Positions 34,197 through 42,855 of a stretch of 64,000 bases of DNA are shown here, piece by piece. The DNA comes from Goodfellowiella coeruleoviolacea. Its GTDB lineage: Bacteria > Actinomycetota > Actinomycetes > Mycobacteriales > Pseudonocardiaceae. Below the pieces are notes generated by a model that had not been told where the DNA came from, did no database searches, and saw only the letters and a program-made list of their open reading frames with translations. Location of the stretch: assembly GCF_024171785.1 (NCBI RefSeq), contig NZ_JAMTCK010000001.1, positions 682,134 to 746,133 on the forward strand, written 5' to 3'. A program made the position numbers and the translations under genes. How positions within the stretch are numbered: the first letter of the stretch is position 1; every line of letters starts with the position of its first letter.

Positions 34197-35225
34197 GTGG
34201 CGCCCGACAGTGACGACCGCGCGGCCGGCGCGGTGCTCCCCGGGCCCGCGCACACCGGGAAACTCGTGGCGCTGCGCGCACTCAAACTGGGTGACCTGCT
34301 GGTCAGCGTGCCCGCGCTGCGCGCGCTGCGCCGGCACTGGCCGCAGCACCACCTGGTGCTGGCCACCTCGGGCTGGCTGGCCCCGATCGTCGAGCTGGTC
34401 GGCGCCGTGGACGAACTGCTGCCCACCCGGGGCCTGGCGCCGCTGGACGCCCGGGCCCGCCACCCGGACATCGTGGTCAACCTGCACGGCCGGGGCCCGC
34501 GCAGCAGCGAGCTGCTGGACGCGCTCAAGCCCCGCGTGCGCATCGGGCACCGCAACGCGACCTGGTCCGGGCCGGAGTGGGTGGACGGGCTGCCCGAGCG
34601 AGAGCGCTGGTGCCGGCTGCTCACCGCGCACGGCGTGCCCGCCGACCCCGACGACCTGCTGCTGCGCCGACCCGACCAGCCCAGCCCGGCGCCCGGCGCG
34701 GTGGTGCTGCACCCGGGCGCCGCGTTCGGTGCCAAGCGGTGGCCGGTCGAGCGGTTCGCCGCGCTGGCCCGGGCGCTGGCCGACCGGGGCGAGCGGGTGG
34801 TGATCACCGGAACGGCCGGGGAGCACGACCTGGCCACGACCCTGGCCGTCCAGGCGGGCCTGGGGCCGGCGGCGGTGCTGGCCGGCCGGACCAGCCTGGC
34901 CGCACTGGCCGCACTGGTCGCCGACGCCCGGCTGGTGGTGTCCAACGACACCGGCACCGCCCACCTGTCCTACGCCTACCGCACCCCGTCGGTGGTGCTG
35001 TTCGGACCGGTCCCCGCCGACTGGTGGGGTCCGCCGGCCAGCGGACCGCACCGCACCCGCTCGGCCGACCGGCTCCGCCGCGGCGACCCGTTCGCCGCCG
35101 ATGCGGACCCGGCGCTGCTCGGGGTGAGCACCGAGGAGGTGCTGGCCGAGGCCATCGACCTGCTGGACCGGTCCGACCCCGCCGGCGCCGCCACGCCAGG
35201 GGGCCCGGGCGCCGCGGGCGTGTAA
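34197..35225 (+). CDS. GT9-family glycosyltransferase, copy 3, behind the sigma gene
   Basis: 342 residues. It has LVALRALKLGDLLVSVPALRAL at the N-terminus, AVVLHPGAAFGAKRWP at the hinge and VVSNDTGTAHLSYAYRTPSVVLFGPV at the donor site, all typical of ADP-heptose glycosyltransferases. GTG start 3 bases after the sigma gene stop, so it is almost certainly co-transcribed. It lacks the C-terminal cysteines of the other two copies. The link suggests heptosylation under stress control. Confidence 0.87.
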   Translation: MAPDSDDRAAGAVLPGPAHTGKLVALRALKLGDLLVSVPALRALRRHWPQHHLVLATSGWLAPIVELVGAVDELLPTRGLAPLDARARHPDIVVNLHGRGPRSSELLDALKPRVRIGHRNATWSGPEWVDGLPERERWCRLLTAHGVPADPDDLLLRRPDQPSPAPGAVVLHPGAAFGAKRWPVERFAALARALADRGERVVITGTAGEHDLATTLAVQAGLGPAAVLAGRTSLAALAALVADARLVVSNDTGTAHLSYAYRTPSVVLFGPVPADWWGPPASGPHRTRSADRLRRGDPFAADADPALLGVSTEEVLAEAIDLLDRSDPAGAATPGGPGAAGV

Positions 35226-35244
35226 CCGGGTGCCGGCCGGGTAC
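35220..35244 (+). promoter_or_regulatory. SigF/SigB-type promoter for SDR gene
   Basis: GTGT (35220-35223), 15-base spacer, GGGTAC (35239-35244), a perfect match to the pattern. It overlaps the GT9 stop codon. Predicted transcription start is only a few bases before the SDR start at 35254. Confidence 0.5.
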
Positions 35245-35253
35245 CTCAGGGAG

Positions 35254-36090
35254 GTGAGTGACATCGAGACCAACGCGCCGCTGCCCACCGAGTCCGCCGG
35301 TCGGCCGCTCACCGCCGTCATCACCGGCTCCGACTCCGGTATCGGCCGGGCGACCGCGGTCGCGCTCGCCGGGGGCGGGGTGGACGTGGGCATCACCTAC
35401 CACGCGGACCGGACCGGTGCCGAGGCCACCGCCGAGGAGGCCGCGGCGCAGGGCGTGCGCACCGCCGTCCGCCAGCTCGACCTGACCGACCTGCCCACCT
35501 CGACGGCGGCCATCGACGAACTCGCCGAGGAGCTGGGCGGGGTGGACGTCCTGGTCAACTGCGCGGGCACGGGAAGCGCGCAGCGGGTCATGGACATGGA
35601 CTTCGACACCTGGCGGCAGGTGCTCTCGGTGGACCTGGACGGGGCGTTCCTGTGCTCTCAGCGGGCCGCCCAGCACATGATCAAGGCCGGTCACGGCGGC
35701 CGGATCATCACCATCACCAGCGTGCACGAGCACGCGCCGAGGGTGGGCGCCGCCCCCTACTGCGCGGCCAAGGCCGGCGCGGGCATGCTGACCAAGGTGC
35801 TGGCGATGGAGCTGGCCGAGTACGGCATCACGGTCAACTCGGTGGCTCCCGGTGAGATCTCCACGCCGATGACCGGCCAGGAGGACGTCGACCCGCACGC
35901 GCAGCGCCGTCCGGGCGTGCCACTGGGCCGCACCGGCCACGCCAAGGAGGTCGCCTCGGTGGTGGCCTTCCTGGCCACGCCGGCCGCCAGCTACGTGACC
36001 GGCGCGTCCTTCGTGGTCGACGGCGGCATGCTGCTGATGGGACCGCAGGCCAGCGAGCGGCTGACCACCGAGGAGTGGCGCCGGCCCTGA
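35254..36090 (+). CDS. SDR family oxidoreductase
   Basis: 278 residues, glucose-1-dehydrogenase/FabG-like. TGSDSGIGRATAVAL binds the cofactor, VLVNCAG follows, and the active site has Ser in ITSVHEHAP and YCAAKAG. The start is uncertain: GTG 35254 fits the promoter at 35220-35244 and would be nearly leaderless, whereas GTG 35230 would lie before the predicted transcription start. Probably a second stress-induced SDR. Followed by a 14-base repeat array. Confidence 0.85.
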   Translation: MSDIETNAPLPTESAGRPLTAVITGSDSGIGRATAVALAGGGVDVGITYHADRTGAEATAEEAAAQGVRTAVRQLDLTDLPTSTAAIDELAEELGGVDVLVNCAGTGSAQRVMDMDFDTWRQVLSVDLDGAFLCSQRAAQHMIKAGHGGRIITITSVHEHAPRVGAAPYCAAKAGAGMLTKVLAMELAEYGITVNSVAPGEISTPMTGQEDVDPHAQRRPGVPLGRTGHAKEVASVVAFLATPAASYVTGASFVVDGGMLLMGPQASERLTTEEWRRP

Positions 36091-36110
36091 CGCCCGCACC
36101 CGGCGGCCGG

Positions 36111-36167
36111 CTGTCCACAGAGAACTGTACACATCGGACTGTCCACGGAGGACTTGTCCGGTCAGGA
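36111..36167 (+). repeat. 14-base-period tandem repeat, related to the array at 24.6 kb
   Basis: Units at 36111-36124, 36125-36138 and 36139-36152 follow CTGTCCACRGAGRA, with a partial 15-base unit to 36167. The CTGTC-N5-AGGA layout and period equal those of the 24579-24661 array. Confidence 0.7.
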
Positions 36168-36296
36168 CGACCGCGCCAGCGGGGTGGGACTGGCGCACAG
36201 CACAGCGGCCGGCACCCGGCGGGGGCGGCGAACCGGGGCTGGCGACCCACCGTCCACGACGCGAGCCGGGCGGCGGGGGCACCGGGGAGGGTGGAC

Positions 36297-36953
36297 ATGG
36301 CTTGGACGGGCGCGACCACCTACGGGTACGCGGACCGGCGCGAGGCCGGGCGCCAACTGGGCCGGCTGCTGGCCGAGGCGCGGTGGCACCGGCCGGTGGT
36401 GCTCGGTCTGGCCAGGGGCGGCGTGCCGGTGGCCGCCGAGGTGGCCGAGGCGCTGCACGCGCCGCTGGACGTGATGGTCGCGCGCAAGATCGGCGCGCCC
36501 GGCCAGCCCGAGTACGGCATCGGCGCGGTCACCGCCGCCGGCCGGCCGGTCTACGACGAGGCGGCCCTGTCCGCGCTGGGACTGCGCGAAGCGGACATGG
36601 CGGCCACCTGCACCCGGGAACGCCAGGAGGCCAGGCGCCGGCTGGCGTCCTACCGCCGGGACACGCCCCTGGACCGCGCCGGCCGGGACGTGATCCTGGT
36701 GGACGACGGGCTGGCCACCGGGGTGACCGCGCGGGCCGCGCTGCGCGCGCTGCGCCAGGAGCACCCGGCGCGCCTGGTGCTGGCCGTGCCGGTGGGCGCG
36801 CCCCAGGCGGTGCACCACCTGTCCCGCGAGGCCGACGAGGTGATCTGTCCACTGCAGCCGGCGCAGTTCCGCGCCGTCGGCCAGTGGTACGAGGACTTCA
36901 CCCAGGTCACCGACGCCGAGGTGACGGCGGCGCTGGCCCTGCACCGCGCCTGA
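36297..36953 (+). CDS. phosphoribosyltransferase-domain protein
   Basis: 218 residues, type I PRTase fold. The PRPP-binding signature VILVDDGLATGVTA (acidic pair, then small residues) and an early VVLGLARGGVPVAAEVAEAL loop match actinobacterial stress-associated PRTase-like proteins of unknown reaction. The ATG at 36297 has GGAGG 6 bases upstream. Converges on the BON-methyltransferase gene. Confidence 0.85.
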   Translation: MAWTGATTYGYADRREAGRQLGRLLAEARWHRPVVLGLARGGVPVAAEVAEALHAPLDVMVARKIGAPGQPEYGIGAVTAAGRPVYDEAALSALGLREADMAATCTRERQEARRRLASYRRDTPLDRAGRDVILVDDGLATGVTARAALRALRQEHPARLVLAVPVGAPQAVHHLSREADEVICPLQPAQFRAVGQWYEDFTQVTDAEVTAALALHRA

Positions 36954-36976
36954 GCGCGGCCCACCCGACGCCGCCA

Positions 36977-37127
36977 GCCCGCTCCCGGCCGTCCCGCACC
37001 CCCGCAGGTGGCGTCCAATCGCGCAGAGCGTTCCGGCCGGCGTCGCGTCGACCCAGTCGACGAACCGGGTCAGTCGAAGAAGCGGGCCAGCTGGACCTGG
37101 TCGGCCCGCTCCCGGCCGTCCCGCACC
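36977..37127. repeat. 24-base direct repeat at the 3' end of the methyltransferase gene
   Basis: The same 24 bases (GCCCGCTCCCGGCCG start) lie at 36977-37000, outside the gene, and 37104-37127, inside its last codons, encoding VRDGRERA on the minus strand. Short similarity continues beyond. Looks like a remnant of a partial 3'-end duplication. Confidence 0.6.
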
Positions 37128-37789
37128 GGCCGCAGGTCGGCGAAGATGGTGGCACCGTCACAGCCGGCGTGCAGCGGGTACCAGTGCCGGTCCGACCCGG
37201 GGCGGGCGCAGATGCCCTTGATGGTCTGCACGTCCAGCAGCCGGACGTGGGTGGGATCGGCCACCGCGTTGACATAGCGCCACCACGGCGAGATCACGTG
37301 CAGCACCCCGTTCGGCCGCAGCACCCGGTGGCACTCGTCGACCAGGGGCAGGAAGTCGATCAGGTGCTCCAGCACGTGCACCACGAACACCCGGTCGACG
37401 CAGGCGTCGGCGAACGGCAGCGGTCGGGACACGTCGGCGAGCACGTCGACCGCGCCCGCGTTCCACCGGTCCACCCCGATGTTGCTGGGATACTGCTTGG
37501 TGCCGCCCGAGCCCAGGTCGAGCACGACCGGTGCGCGACCGGCCACCCGCACCCGGTCCCACACCCCGAACACGCCGTGCAGCTGGCCGACCAGCTCCCG
37601 CACCGCGTCCAGCTGCTCGGGCTGGTCCACCTCGCCGGTCAGGTGCGCCACTCCCCCGGCGAAGCGCGCCTCGACGTCGAGCCCTCGGACCCGGGCGTCG
37701 TGCTTGAGCAGGTCGCGCACGGCCCGTTCCAGGAAGCGGTCCCGCAGCCGCAGCCGCTCCGGAGCCGGCGGCCCCTGTGCGATGGTCAT
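37070..37789 (-). CDS. BON domain-SAM methyltransferase fusion
   Basis: 239 residues. Residues about 17-83 form a BON domain ([32 protein letters not shown], then a final VWDRVRV strand), which normally binds membranes or envelope polymers. Residues 86-239 are a class I methyltransferase-like domain: DLGSGG at 91-96, [14 protein letters not shown] and [10 protein letters not shown]. The ATG at 37789 overlaps the ctaD stop in ATGA, so the two are coupled. Substrate unknown; the fusion suggests methylation of an envelope-bound target. Confidence 0.82.
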   Translation of the reverse strand: MTIAQGPPAPERLRLRDRFLERAVRDLLKHDARVRGLDVEARFAGGVAHLTGEVDQPEQLDAVRELVGQLHGVFGVWDRVRVAGRAPVVLDLGSGGTKQYPSNIGVDRWNAGAVDVLADVSRPLPFADACVDRVFVVHVLEHLIDFLPLVDECHRVLRPNGVLHVISPWWRYVNAVADPTHVRLLDVQTIKGICARPGSDRHWYPLHAGCDGATIFADLRPVRDGRERADQVQLARFFD

Positions 37790-39534
37790 TCCCGCGCCTC
37801 CTCGTCAGCTTGTCCGCTCGGGTTCGCCTGGCCGGACTCCAGTCGCCCCGGCCGCGCACCGCCGACCGGCGCGTGGCCGCTCTCCGCGCGCAGCCGGTCG
37901 ATCAGTTCGGGGTGGTGCAGTTCGAAGGCGGGGCGCTCGGACCGGATGCGGGGCAGTCGCACGAAGTTGTGCCGCGGTGGCGGACAGGACGTGGCCCACT
38001 CCAGCGAGTTGCCCGCACCCCAGGGGTCGTCGACGACGACCGGCTCACCGAACCGGTAGCTGCGCACCACGTTCCAGATGAACGGCAGCGTCGAGGCGCC
38101 GAGCAGGTAGGCGCCGACGGTGGAGACCGTGTTGAGCGTGGTGAACCCGTCGGTGGGCAGGTAGTCGGCGTAACGGCGCGGCATGCCCTGGCTGCCCAGC
38201 CAGTGGTGCGCGAGGAAGGTGGTGTGGAAGCCGAGGAAGGTGGTCCAGAAGTGCAGCCGGCCCAGCGGCTCGTCGAGCAACCGGCCGGTGATCTTGGGGA
38301 ACCAGAAGTAGATGCCGGCGAAGGTGGCGAACACGACCGTGCCGAACAGCACGTAGTGCAGGTGCGCGACCACGAAGTAGGTGTCGGTGACGTGGAAGTC
38401 GATCGCGGGCGAGGCGAGCAGCACCCCGGACAGGCCGCCGAACAGGAACGTCACCAGGAACCCGATGCTGAACAGCATGGGCGTCTCAAAGGTCAGCTGC
38501 CCCTTCCACATGGTGCCGATCCAGTTGAAGAACTTGATGCCGGTGGGCACCGCGATCAGGAAGGACAGGATCGAGAAGAACGGCAGCAGCACCGCCCCGG
38601 TGGCGAACATGTGGTGCGCCCACACCGTGGCGGACAGGAAGGTGATGGCGACCGTGGCGACGATCAGCATCTTGTAGCCGAACAGCGGTTTGCGGCTGAA
38701 CACCGGCACGATCTCGGAGATGATGCCGAAGTAGGGCAGCGCCACGATGTAGACCTCGGGGTGGCCGAAGAACCAGAACAGGTGCTGCCACAGCACCACA
38801 CCGCCGTTGGCGGGGTCGAACACGTGCGCGCCGAAGTGCCGGTCGGCCAGCATCCCGAACAGCGCGGCCGTCAGCACCGGGAAGGCCAGCAGCACCAGGA
38901 CGCTGGTGTAGAGGATGTTCCAGGTGAAGATCGGCATCCGGAACATGGTCATCCCCGGGGCGCGCAGGCAGACGATGGTGGTGACCATGTTGACCGTGCC
39001 GAGGATGGTGCCCACGCCGCTGAGGATCAGCCCGGCCGCCCACAGGTCGCCGCCCGGCCCTGGCGAGTGGTGCACCCCGGACAGCGGCTGGTAGGCGAAC
39101 CAGCCGAAGTCGGCGGCCCCGCCGGGGGTGAGGAACCCGGCGACCACGATCAGCCCGCCGAGCAGGTACAGCCAGTAGGACAGGGCGTTCAGCCGGGGGA
39201 ACGCCACGTCGGGCGCGCCGATCTGGAGCGGCAGCACGAAGTTGGCGAAGCCGAACACGTTGGGCGTGGCGTAGAGCAGCATCATCACGGTGCCGTGCAC
39301 GGTGAACAGCTGGTTGTACTGCTCGCTGGACAGGAACTGCAGCCCCGGCCTGGCCAGCTCGGTGCGCATCAGCAGTGCCAGCGCCCCGCCGAACAGGAAG
39401 AACGCGAACGAGGTGGTCAGGTAGAGCACGCCGATCCGCTTGTGGTCGGTGGTGCGCAGGACGCGCAGCAGGAACGACCCCTTCACCGGCGAGCGGTAGG
39501 GGCGCACCGGGGTGGGCACCGCTGTCGTGGTCAT
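37786..39534 (-). CDS. ctaD: cytochrome c oxidase subunit I
   Basis: 582 residues, 12-helix aa3-type subunit I, in the plasma membrane. Metal ligands visible: [10 protein letters not shown] (heme a His), [10 protein letters not shown] (CuB His and cross-linked Tyr), VWAHHMF (CuB His pair), [12 protein letters not shown] (heme a3 and a His). It stands alone with no ctaC, ctaE or ctaF nearby, so it may be an extra copy. ATG start. SDR gene 22 bases upstream and BON-methyltransferase overlapping downstream. Confidence 0.95.
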   Translation of the reverse strand: MTTTAVPTPVRPYRSPVKGSFLLRVLRTTDHKRIGVLYLTTSFAFFLFGGALALLMRTELARPGLQFLSSEQYNQLFTVHGTVMMLLYATPNVFGFANFVLPLQIGAPDVAFPRLNALSYWLYLLGGLIVVAGFLTPGGAADFGWFAYQPLSGVHHSPGPGGDLWAAGLILSGVGTILGTVNMVTTIVCLRAPGMTMFRMPIFTWNILYTSVLVLLAFPVLTAALFGMLADRHFGAHVFDPANGGVVLWQHLFWFFGHPEVYIVALPYFGIISEIVPVFSRKPLFGYKMLIVATVAITFLSATVWAHHMFATGAVLLPFFSILSFLIAVPTGIKFFNWIGTMWKGQLTFETPMLFSIGFLVTFLFGGLSGVLLASPAIDFHVTDTYFVVAHLHYVLFGTVVFATFAGIYFWFPKITGRLLDEPLGRLHFWTTFLGFHTTFLAHHWLGSQGMPRRYADYLPTDGFTTLNTVSTVGAYLLGASTLPFIWNVVRSYRFGEPVVVDDPWGAGNSLEWATSCPPPRHNFVRLPRIRSERPAFELHHPELIDRLRAESGHAPVGGARPGRLESGQANPSGQADEEARE

Positions 39535-39556
39535 CGCCGGTGCTCCCTCGCCGAGG

Positions 39557-40585
39557 TCACTGCTCGGTCCTGCCCAGCGCGCTCCGCGCGAGAACCCCGC
39601 CGCCCAGTGCCGCCACCCCCATGCCGGCCAGCAGCGCGCGGTGCCGCGCCGCCCACGCCTGGACGCTGGTGGACCGCGCTTCCGAGTCGAACCGGCCGTG
39701 CGCGCCCTGGTCGGTGCCTGGCCGCTGGTCCCCCGGCTGCCACAGATTGCCCTCCTGGCCGGTGGCGCTGAGTTCGTCGGTCTGCTGCGACTCGAACCCG
39801 GTGCGCGCCAGGTACCGGTCGAGCAGGCCGGGTGCGATCCGGTTGCCCAGCAGCGTGGCCGCGGTGACCGCGCCCGTCCAGTACTCGCGGCGCCCGGGGT
39901 GCTCGGCGGCGTACACCACGGCCCGCGCGGCCACCTCGGGCTGGTAGACCGGCGGCACCGGACGGGCCCGCCTGGGCATCCGGCTGGCGCCCCAGGTGAA
40001 CTGCGGGGTGTTGATCGCGGGTAACTGCACCATGGTGGCGCGCACGCAGGTGCCCTGCCGCAGCAGTTCGCACCGCAGTGACTCGTGGAAGCCCTTGATG
40101 GCGTGTTTGGCCGCGCAGTAGGCGGACTGGAGCGGGATGCCCCGGCCGCTCATGGCCGAGCCCACCTGCACGATGGCGCCTCGGTCGCGGGGCAGCATCC
40201 GGTCCAGCGCCGCCTTGGTGCCGTGCACATAGCCCAGGTAGGTGACTTCGACGACCCGCCGGAACTCCTCGGGCGTGGTCGCGGTGACCGGGGCGAACAC
40301 GGTGGTGAAGGCGTTGTTCACCCACACGTCGATGGGACCGAGTTCCTGCTCCACCCGGGTCGCGGCGGCCTCGACCGCCCGGCTGTCCGCGACGTCCACG
40401 GCCACCGGCAGCGCGGTGCCGCCCGCTGACTCGATCTCACCGGCCGCCGCCGCCAGCCCCGCGTCGCCCCTGGCGAGCAGGGCGACCCGGTTGCCACGCG
40501 CGGCGAACGCCCGCGCCGTGGCCCGCCCGACACCAGCGCTGGCCCCGGTTACCACCACACAGCCCGACCGCGTCCGCGCCGCCAT
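39557..40585 (-). CDS. SDR family oxidoreductase with C-terminal membrane anchor
   Basis: 342 residues. SDR core: [25 protein letters not shown], Ser in VGSAMSGRG and YCAAKHA. After residue 245 comes an extension ending in a hydrophobic segment ([20 protein letters not shown]), possibly a membrane anchor. The ATG at 40585 follows GGGAGG. Co-oriented with and 22 bases ahead of ctaD. Confidence 0.85.
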   Translation of the reverse strand: MAARTRSGCVVVTGASAGVGRATARAFAARGNRVALLARGDAGLAAAAGEIESAGGTALPVAVDVADSRAVEAAATRVEQELGPIDVWVNNAFTTVFAPVTATTPEEFRRVVEVTYLGYVHGTKAALDRMLPRDRGAIVQVGSAMSGRGIPLQSAYCAAKHAIKGFHESLRCELLRQGTCVRATMVQLPAINTPQFTWGASRMPRRARPVPPVYQPEVAARAVVYAAEHPGRREYWTGAVTAATLLGNRIAPGLLDRYLARTGFESQQTDELSATGQEGNLWQPGDQRPGTDQGAHGRFDSEARSTSVQAWAARHRALLAGMGVAALGGGVLARSALGRTEQ

Positions 40586-40874
40586 CAGGCACCTCCCTGT
40601 CCACTCGTCACCGGCAGCCCCGCACTCCGCGCGTCCAACACCCGCGCGGGGGTCCGCTGCGCTCACTGTCCCCCGTGTCCACCCGGCTCGCAGCACGTCG
40701 CGACCAGGTCACCGCCCTCGCCGTGCCCGTTGCCCCCGGTCGGCCGCCCCGCCAACACCGGCGCACCGGCGCGCTGCCCACTGCCCGCACGCCCGCCGAG
40801 GCCCGCCGGCACCGCTGTCCACTGTGGCCCCGCCGTCGTCTGTCCACTGTGTTCTGTGTGTTCTGTCCACTGCG

Positions 40875-40938
40875 TTGTCTCCGCCGTGGGTTGTCTCCGC
40901 CGTGGGTTGTCTGCACAGTGGGTTGTCTCCACCGTGGC
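40875..40938 (+). repeat. four tandem copies of a 16-base repeat
   Basis: Units at 40875-40890, 40891-40906, 40907-40922 and 40923-40938 follow TTGTCTCCGCCGTGGG; the first two are identical. Upstream, 40815-40872 has three CTGTCCACTG copies. Confidence 0.8.
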
Positions 40939-41274
40939 CTGTTCGCTGCCCGCGCCGTCGGTGGCGAGCCGTGGGGTTCGCGCGTGTGGTTGGGTCACCT
41001 GCGGACAGTTCGCCGGAGTGGGGCGGGCCCGGCGTCGGCCCACCGGGACCACGTCCACCGCGGGAGCGGCCGTCGGGGCGGGGGCTGGCGGTGCTGAAGT
41101 GTGCAGAGCGGCCGGCTACCACAGTTTCGGTTCCCTCCACCCGAATTCACCCGTTCGAGGACGCGGTTGTCCACAGCCCGGGGAGCTGTCCACAGCCGTG
41201 CCCGCGGCCCGTGGTTTTCGTGGGGGTGGCGGTAGGCTGGCCTTGGGGTCGCCCCCCGGGAAGGGTGGGGGTGT

Positions 41275-41298
41275 GTACCCCGGGCGTTCGACGAAACC
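41275..41298 (-). promoter_or_regulatory. orphan SigF/SigB-type promoter-like site
   Basis: Minus strand: GGTT (41298-41295), 14-base spacer, GGGTAC (41280-41275). The next minus-strand gene starts 690 bases away, so any transcript from here would cover the repeat-rich gap. Confidence 0.25.
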
Positions 41299-41389
41299 AG
41301 CTCCCGAGTTGTCCGGGCGTTGTCAGGCCGCTCGGCCCGGGCCGCTGCCGAATCGTCGTCAGGTCGCCGCCTGGCCCGCGGACGGGTCG

Positions 41390-41716
41390 TCAGGCCGCCG
41401 CCCGGCCCGCGGGCGGGTTGTCAGCCGCGGCGGCGGCGCGCCGCCGGCTTGCCAGGATCGCGCGCCGTTCCTGCTCGTCCAGGCCGCCCCAGATGCCGAA
41501 CGGCTCCTCCACGGCCAGGGCGTGCTCGCGGCACTCCGCCATCACCGGGCACTGCCGGCAGATCTGCTTGGCCCGCTCCTGCCGCCGCGCCCGCGCTCGG
41601 CCGCGTTCCTGCTCGGGGTGGAAGAACACCTCACTGCTCATGCTGCGACAGGCACCGCGTAACTGCCAGTCCCACACCTCCGAGACCGGTTGGGGAAGAC
41701 GCGTGATGCAGGCCAT
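41390..41716 (-). CDS. whiB: WhiB-family iron-sulfur transcription regulator
   Basis: 108 residues. Four cluster cysteines: Cys23, Cys53, Cys56, Cys62 (the CxxCPVxxxC pattern), then GIWGG at 74-78 and a basic ERRAILASRRR tail for DNA contact. GGAGG precedes the ATG at 41716. A long repeat-filled leader lies upstream. WhiB proteins act with the primary sigma factor on stress or development genes; the specific paralog cannot be told. Confidence 0.93.
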   Translation of the reverse strand: MACITRLPQPVSEVWDWQLRGACRSMSSEVFFHPEQERGRARARRQERAKQICRQCPVMAECREHALAVEEPFGIWGGLDEQERRAILASRRRAAAAADNPPAGRAAA

Positions 41717-42107
41717 GGTCGTCACCTCCGTGGGGCCAGCGCGGGTGGTGCGCACCCGTCGGCTCCAGCTGCTCGGTCCGTCGTTGTCGTTCTGAAGTTC
41801 TGAAGTGCAGAAGTTTCGAAGTTCACGAATCCTGAAGCTCAGAAGTCCTGTGAAGCCTGAAGTCCTGAAAAGCCCTGAAGTTCTGTGAAGCCCTGGAGTT
41901 CTGTGAAGCCCTGGGGTTCTTCCTCGGCTCGGAAGTTCCGCACGCCGGACGGGCGTGCCGCTGGCGGACGCCCATCCCGGCCGGGGAGACGCCGTGTGTG
42001 CCCCGGGCCGCACTCGGGCGAGGAACGGGTGCGGCCCGGATCAGCCGGAACTGACCCACCTCCGGTCACCGCTGCCGATGCCGCTCGACGCCGGATCGCG
42101 GCCTCGG
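41717..42107. other. long WhiB upstream region
   Basis: 391 bases to the next gene. Its middle part is a degenerate repeat (listed separately) that is far less GC-rich than the rest of the window. No coding region is supported; apparent peptide repeats in all frames follow from the DNA repeat. Confidence 0.5.
41789..41920 (-). repeat. decaying 18-base tandem repeat upstream of whiB
   Basis: On the minus strand successive units resemble CAGGGCTTCACAGAACTY, two or three nearly intact (about 41870-41920), then shortening and diverging towards whiB. About seven units in total. Placed in or just before the whiB leader. Confidence 0.7.
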
Positions 42108-42680
42108 TCACCGGCTGACCGGGGTGGCCAGGGCCCGCTCGATCTGGCTCACCACGTCGGGATGGCCCAGGGGCAGCGGCGGCTCGACCCGGTCCCGGTC
42201 GCCGCCCCAGCTCCACGCCACCACCTCGACCGACGTGCCCGCCACGGCCAACTCGCGGCGCAGCGCCAGGGTGCGCTCCTTCCACAGCGCGTCCTCGAAC
42301 GCGGTCGCCTCCGGCGGGGCTGTCGCGCCAGTGCCCTCCGGGTCGACCAGCAGCGCCTTGCGCACCAGTCCGGGGTGCCGGGCGACCAGGTCCAGCGCCT
42401 GCTGGGCGATGGGACCGCTGGCGACCACGTCGATCGTGCGGCCTGGCTCGGCGAGTTCCTGGAAGACGTCCTCGACCTCGCTGACCTGCCCGTGGTCCAC
42501 GGGCAGCCGGCACCACACCACCTGGAACCGCTGACTCAGCTCCCGCCAGCTCGCGGGCAGCTCCCCGTGCTTGGCCTCGCCCGCCGGATCGAGCACCACC
42601 ACCGTGGGTGCGTCAACCGGCCCCGCCCACACCTCCGCCGGCCCCTGCGCTCGCGCCGGATTCGCATCGAAGTCGCGCAC
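42108..42680 (-). CDS. alpha/beta-hydrolase-like conserved protein
   Basis: 190 residues. The layout TVVVLDPAGEAKHGELPASW, VVWCRLP, DVVASGPIAQQALDLVARHP and KALLVDPEG resembles an alpha/beta-hydrolase core, but the nucleophile elbow reads ASGPIA with Ser before Gly-Pro and no clear His, so activity is doubtful. The GTG at 42680 is preferred over an earlier one because a GGAGGAG lies before it and a stress-sigma-like promoter is at 42730-42755, downstream of the earlier codon. Confidence 0.65.
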   Translation of the reverse strand: MRDFDANPARAQGPAEVWAGPVDAPTVVVLDPAGEAKHGELPASWRELSQRFQVVWCRLPVDHGQVSEVEDVFQELAEPGRTIDVVASGPIAQQALDLVARHPGLVRKALLVDPEGTGATAPPEATAFEDALWKERTLALRRELAVAGTSVEVVAWSWGGDRDRVEPPLPLGHPDVVSQIERALATPVSR

Positions 42681-42729
42681 TGCTCCTCCGTCTCGGGTTG
42701 ACGATTCCACCAGCTTCGGTGCCTCGGTA

Positions 42730-42755
42730 GTACCCAGTGCGCGCGCTGGGTACAC
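42730..42755 (-). promoter_or_regulatory. SigF/SigB-type promoter for the hydrolase-like gene
   Basis: Minus strand: GTGT (42755-42752), 16-base spacer, GGGTAC (42735-42730), a full match. The gene starts 50 bases downstream. Confidence 0.5.
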
Positions 42756-42855
42756 CACCGATTTCGATCAGCCCCGAGCCAGCGGCCGACCGGGGAAACC
42801 AGCCGCCGCTCGCCCGCGTGGTGCCCGACCGACCCGGCCGCGGGCGGGCCGGGGA

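Larger units (their letters stand above)
40586..41389. other. 804-base gap with repeats, no clear gene
   Basis: Between the WhiB stop and the SDR start. It holds a 16-base tandem array (40875-40938), scattered CTGTCCAC motifs, two TGTCCACA sites near 41170-41190, and a minus-strand stress-promoter-like site (41275-41298). Open frames in it give only low-complexity products. It could encode an RNA. Confidence 0.5.

Noticed and set aside
37777-39771. A 664-codon plus-strand frame opposite ctaD
   Set aside because: Mirror of ctaD codon usage; the oxidase frame has all metal ligands.
40700-41140. Minus-strand frames in the repeat-rich gap with Thr/Gly/Gln-rich products
   Set aside because: Low complexity produced by the 16-base repeats; no ribosome site or conserved core. 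An RNA is more plausible than a protein.
41160-41195. Two TGTCCACA/TTGTCCACA sequences resembling actinobacterial DnaA boxes
   Set aside because: Only two boxes, no dnaA, dnaN or AT-rich unwinding region; similar CTGTCCAC motifs are scattered through the window's repeats, so not an origin.
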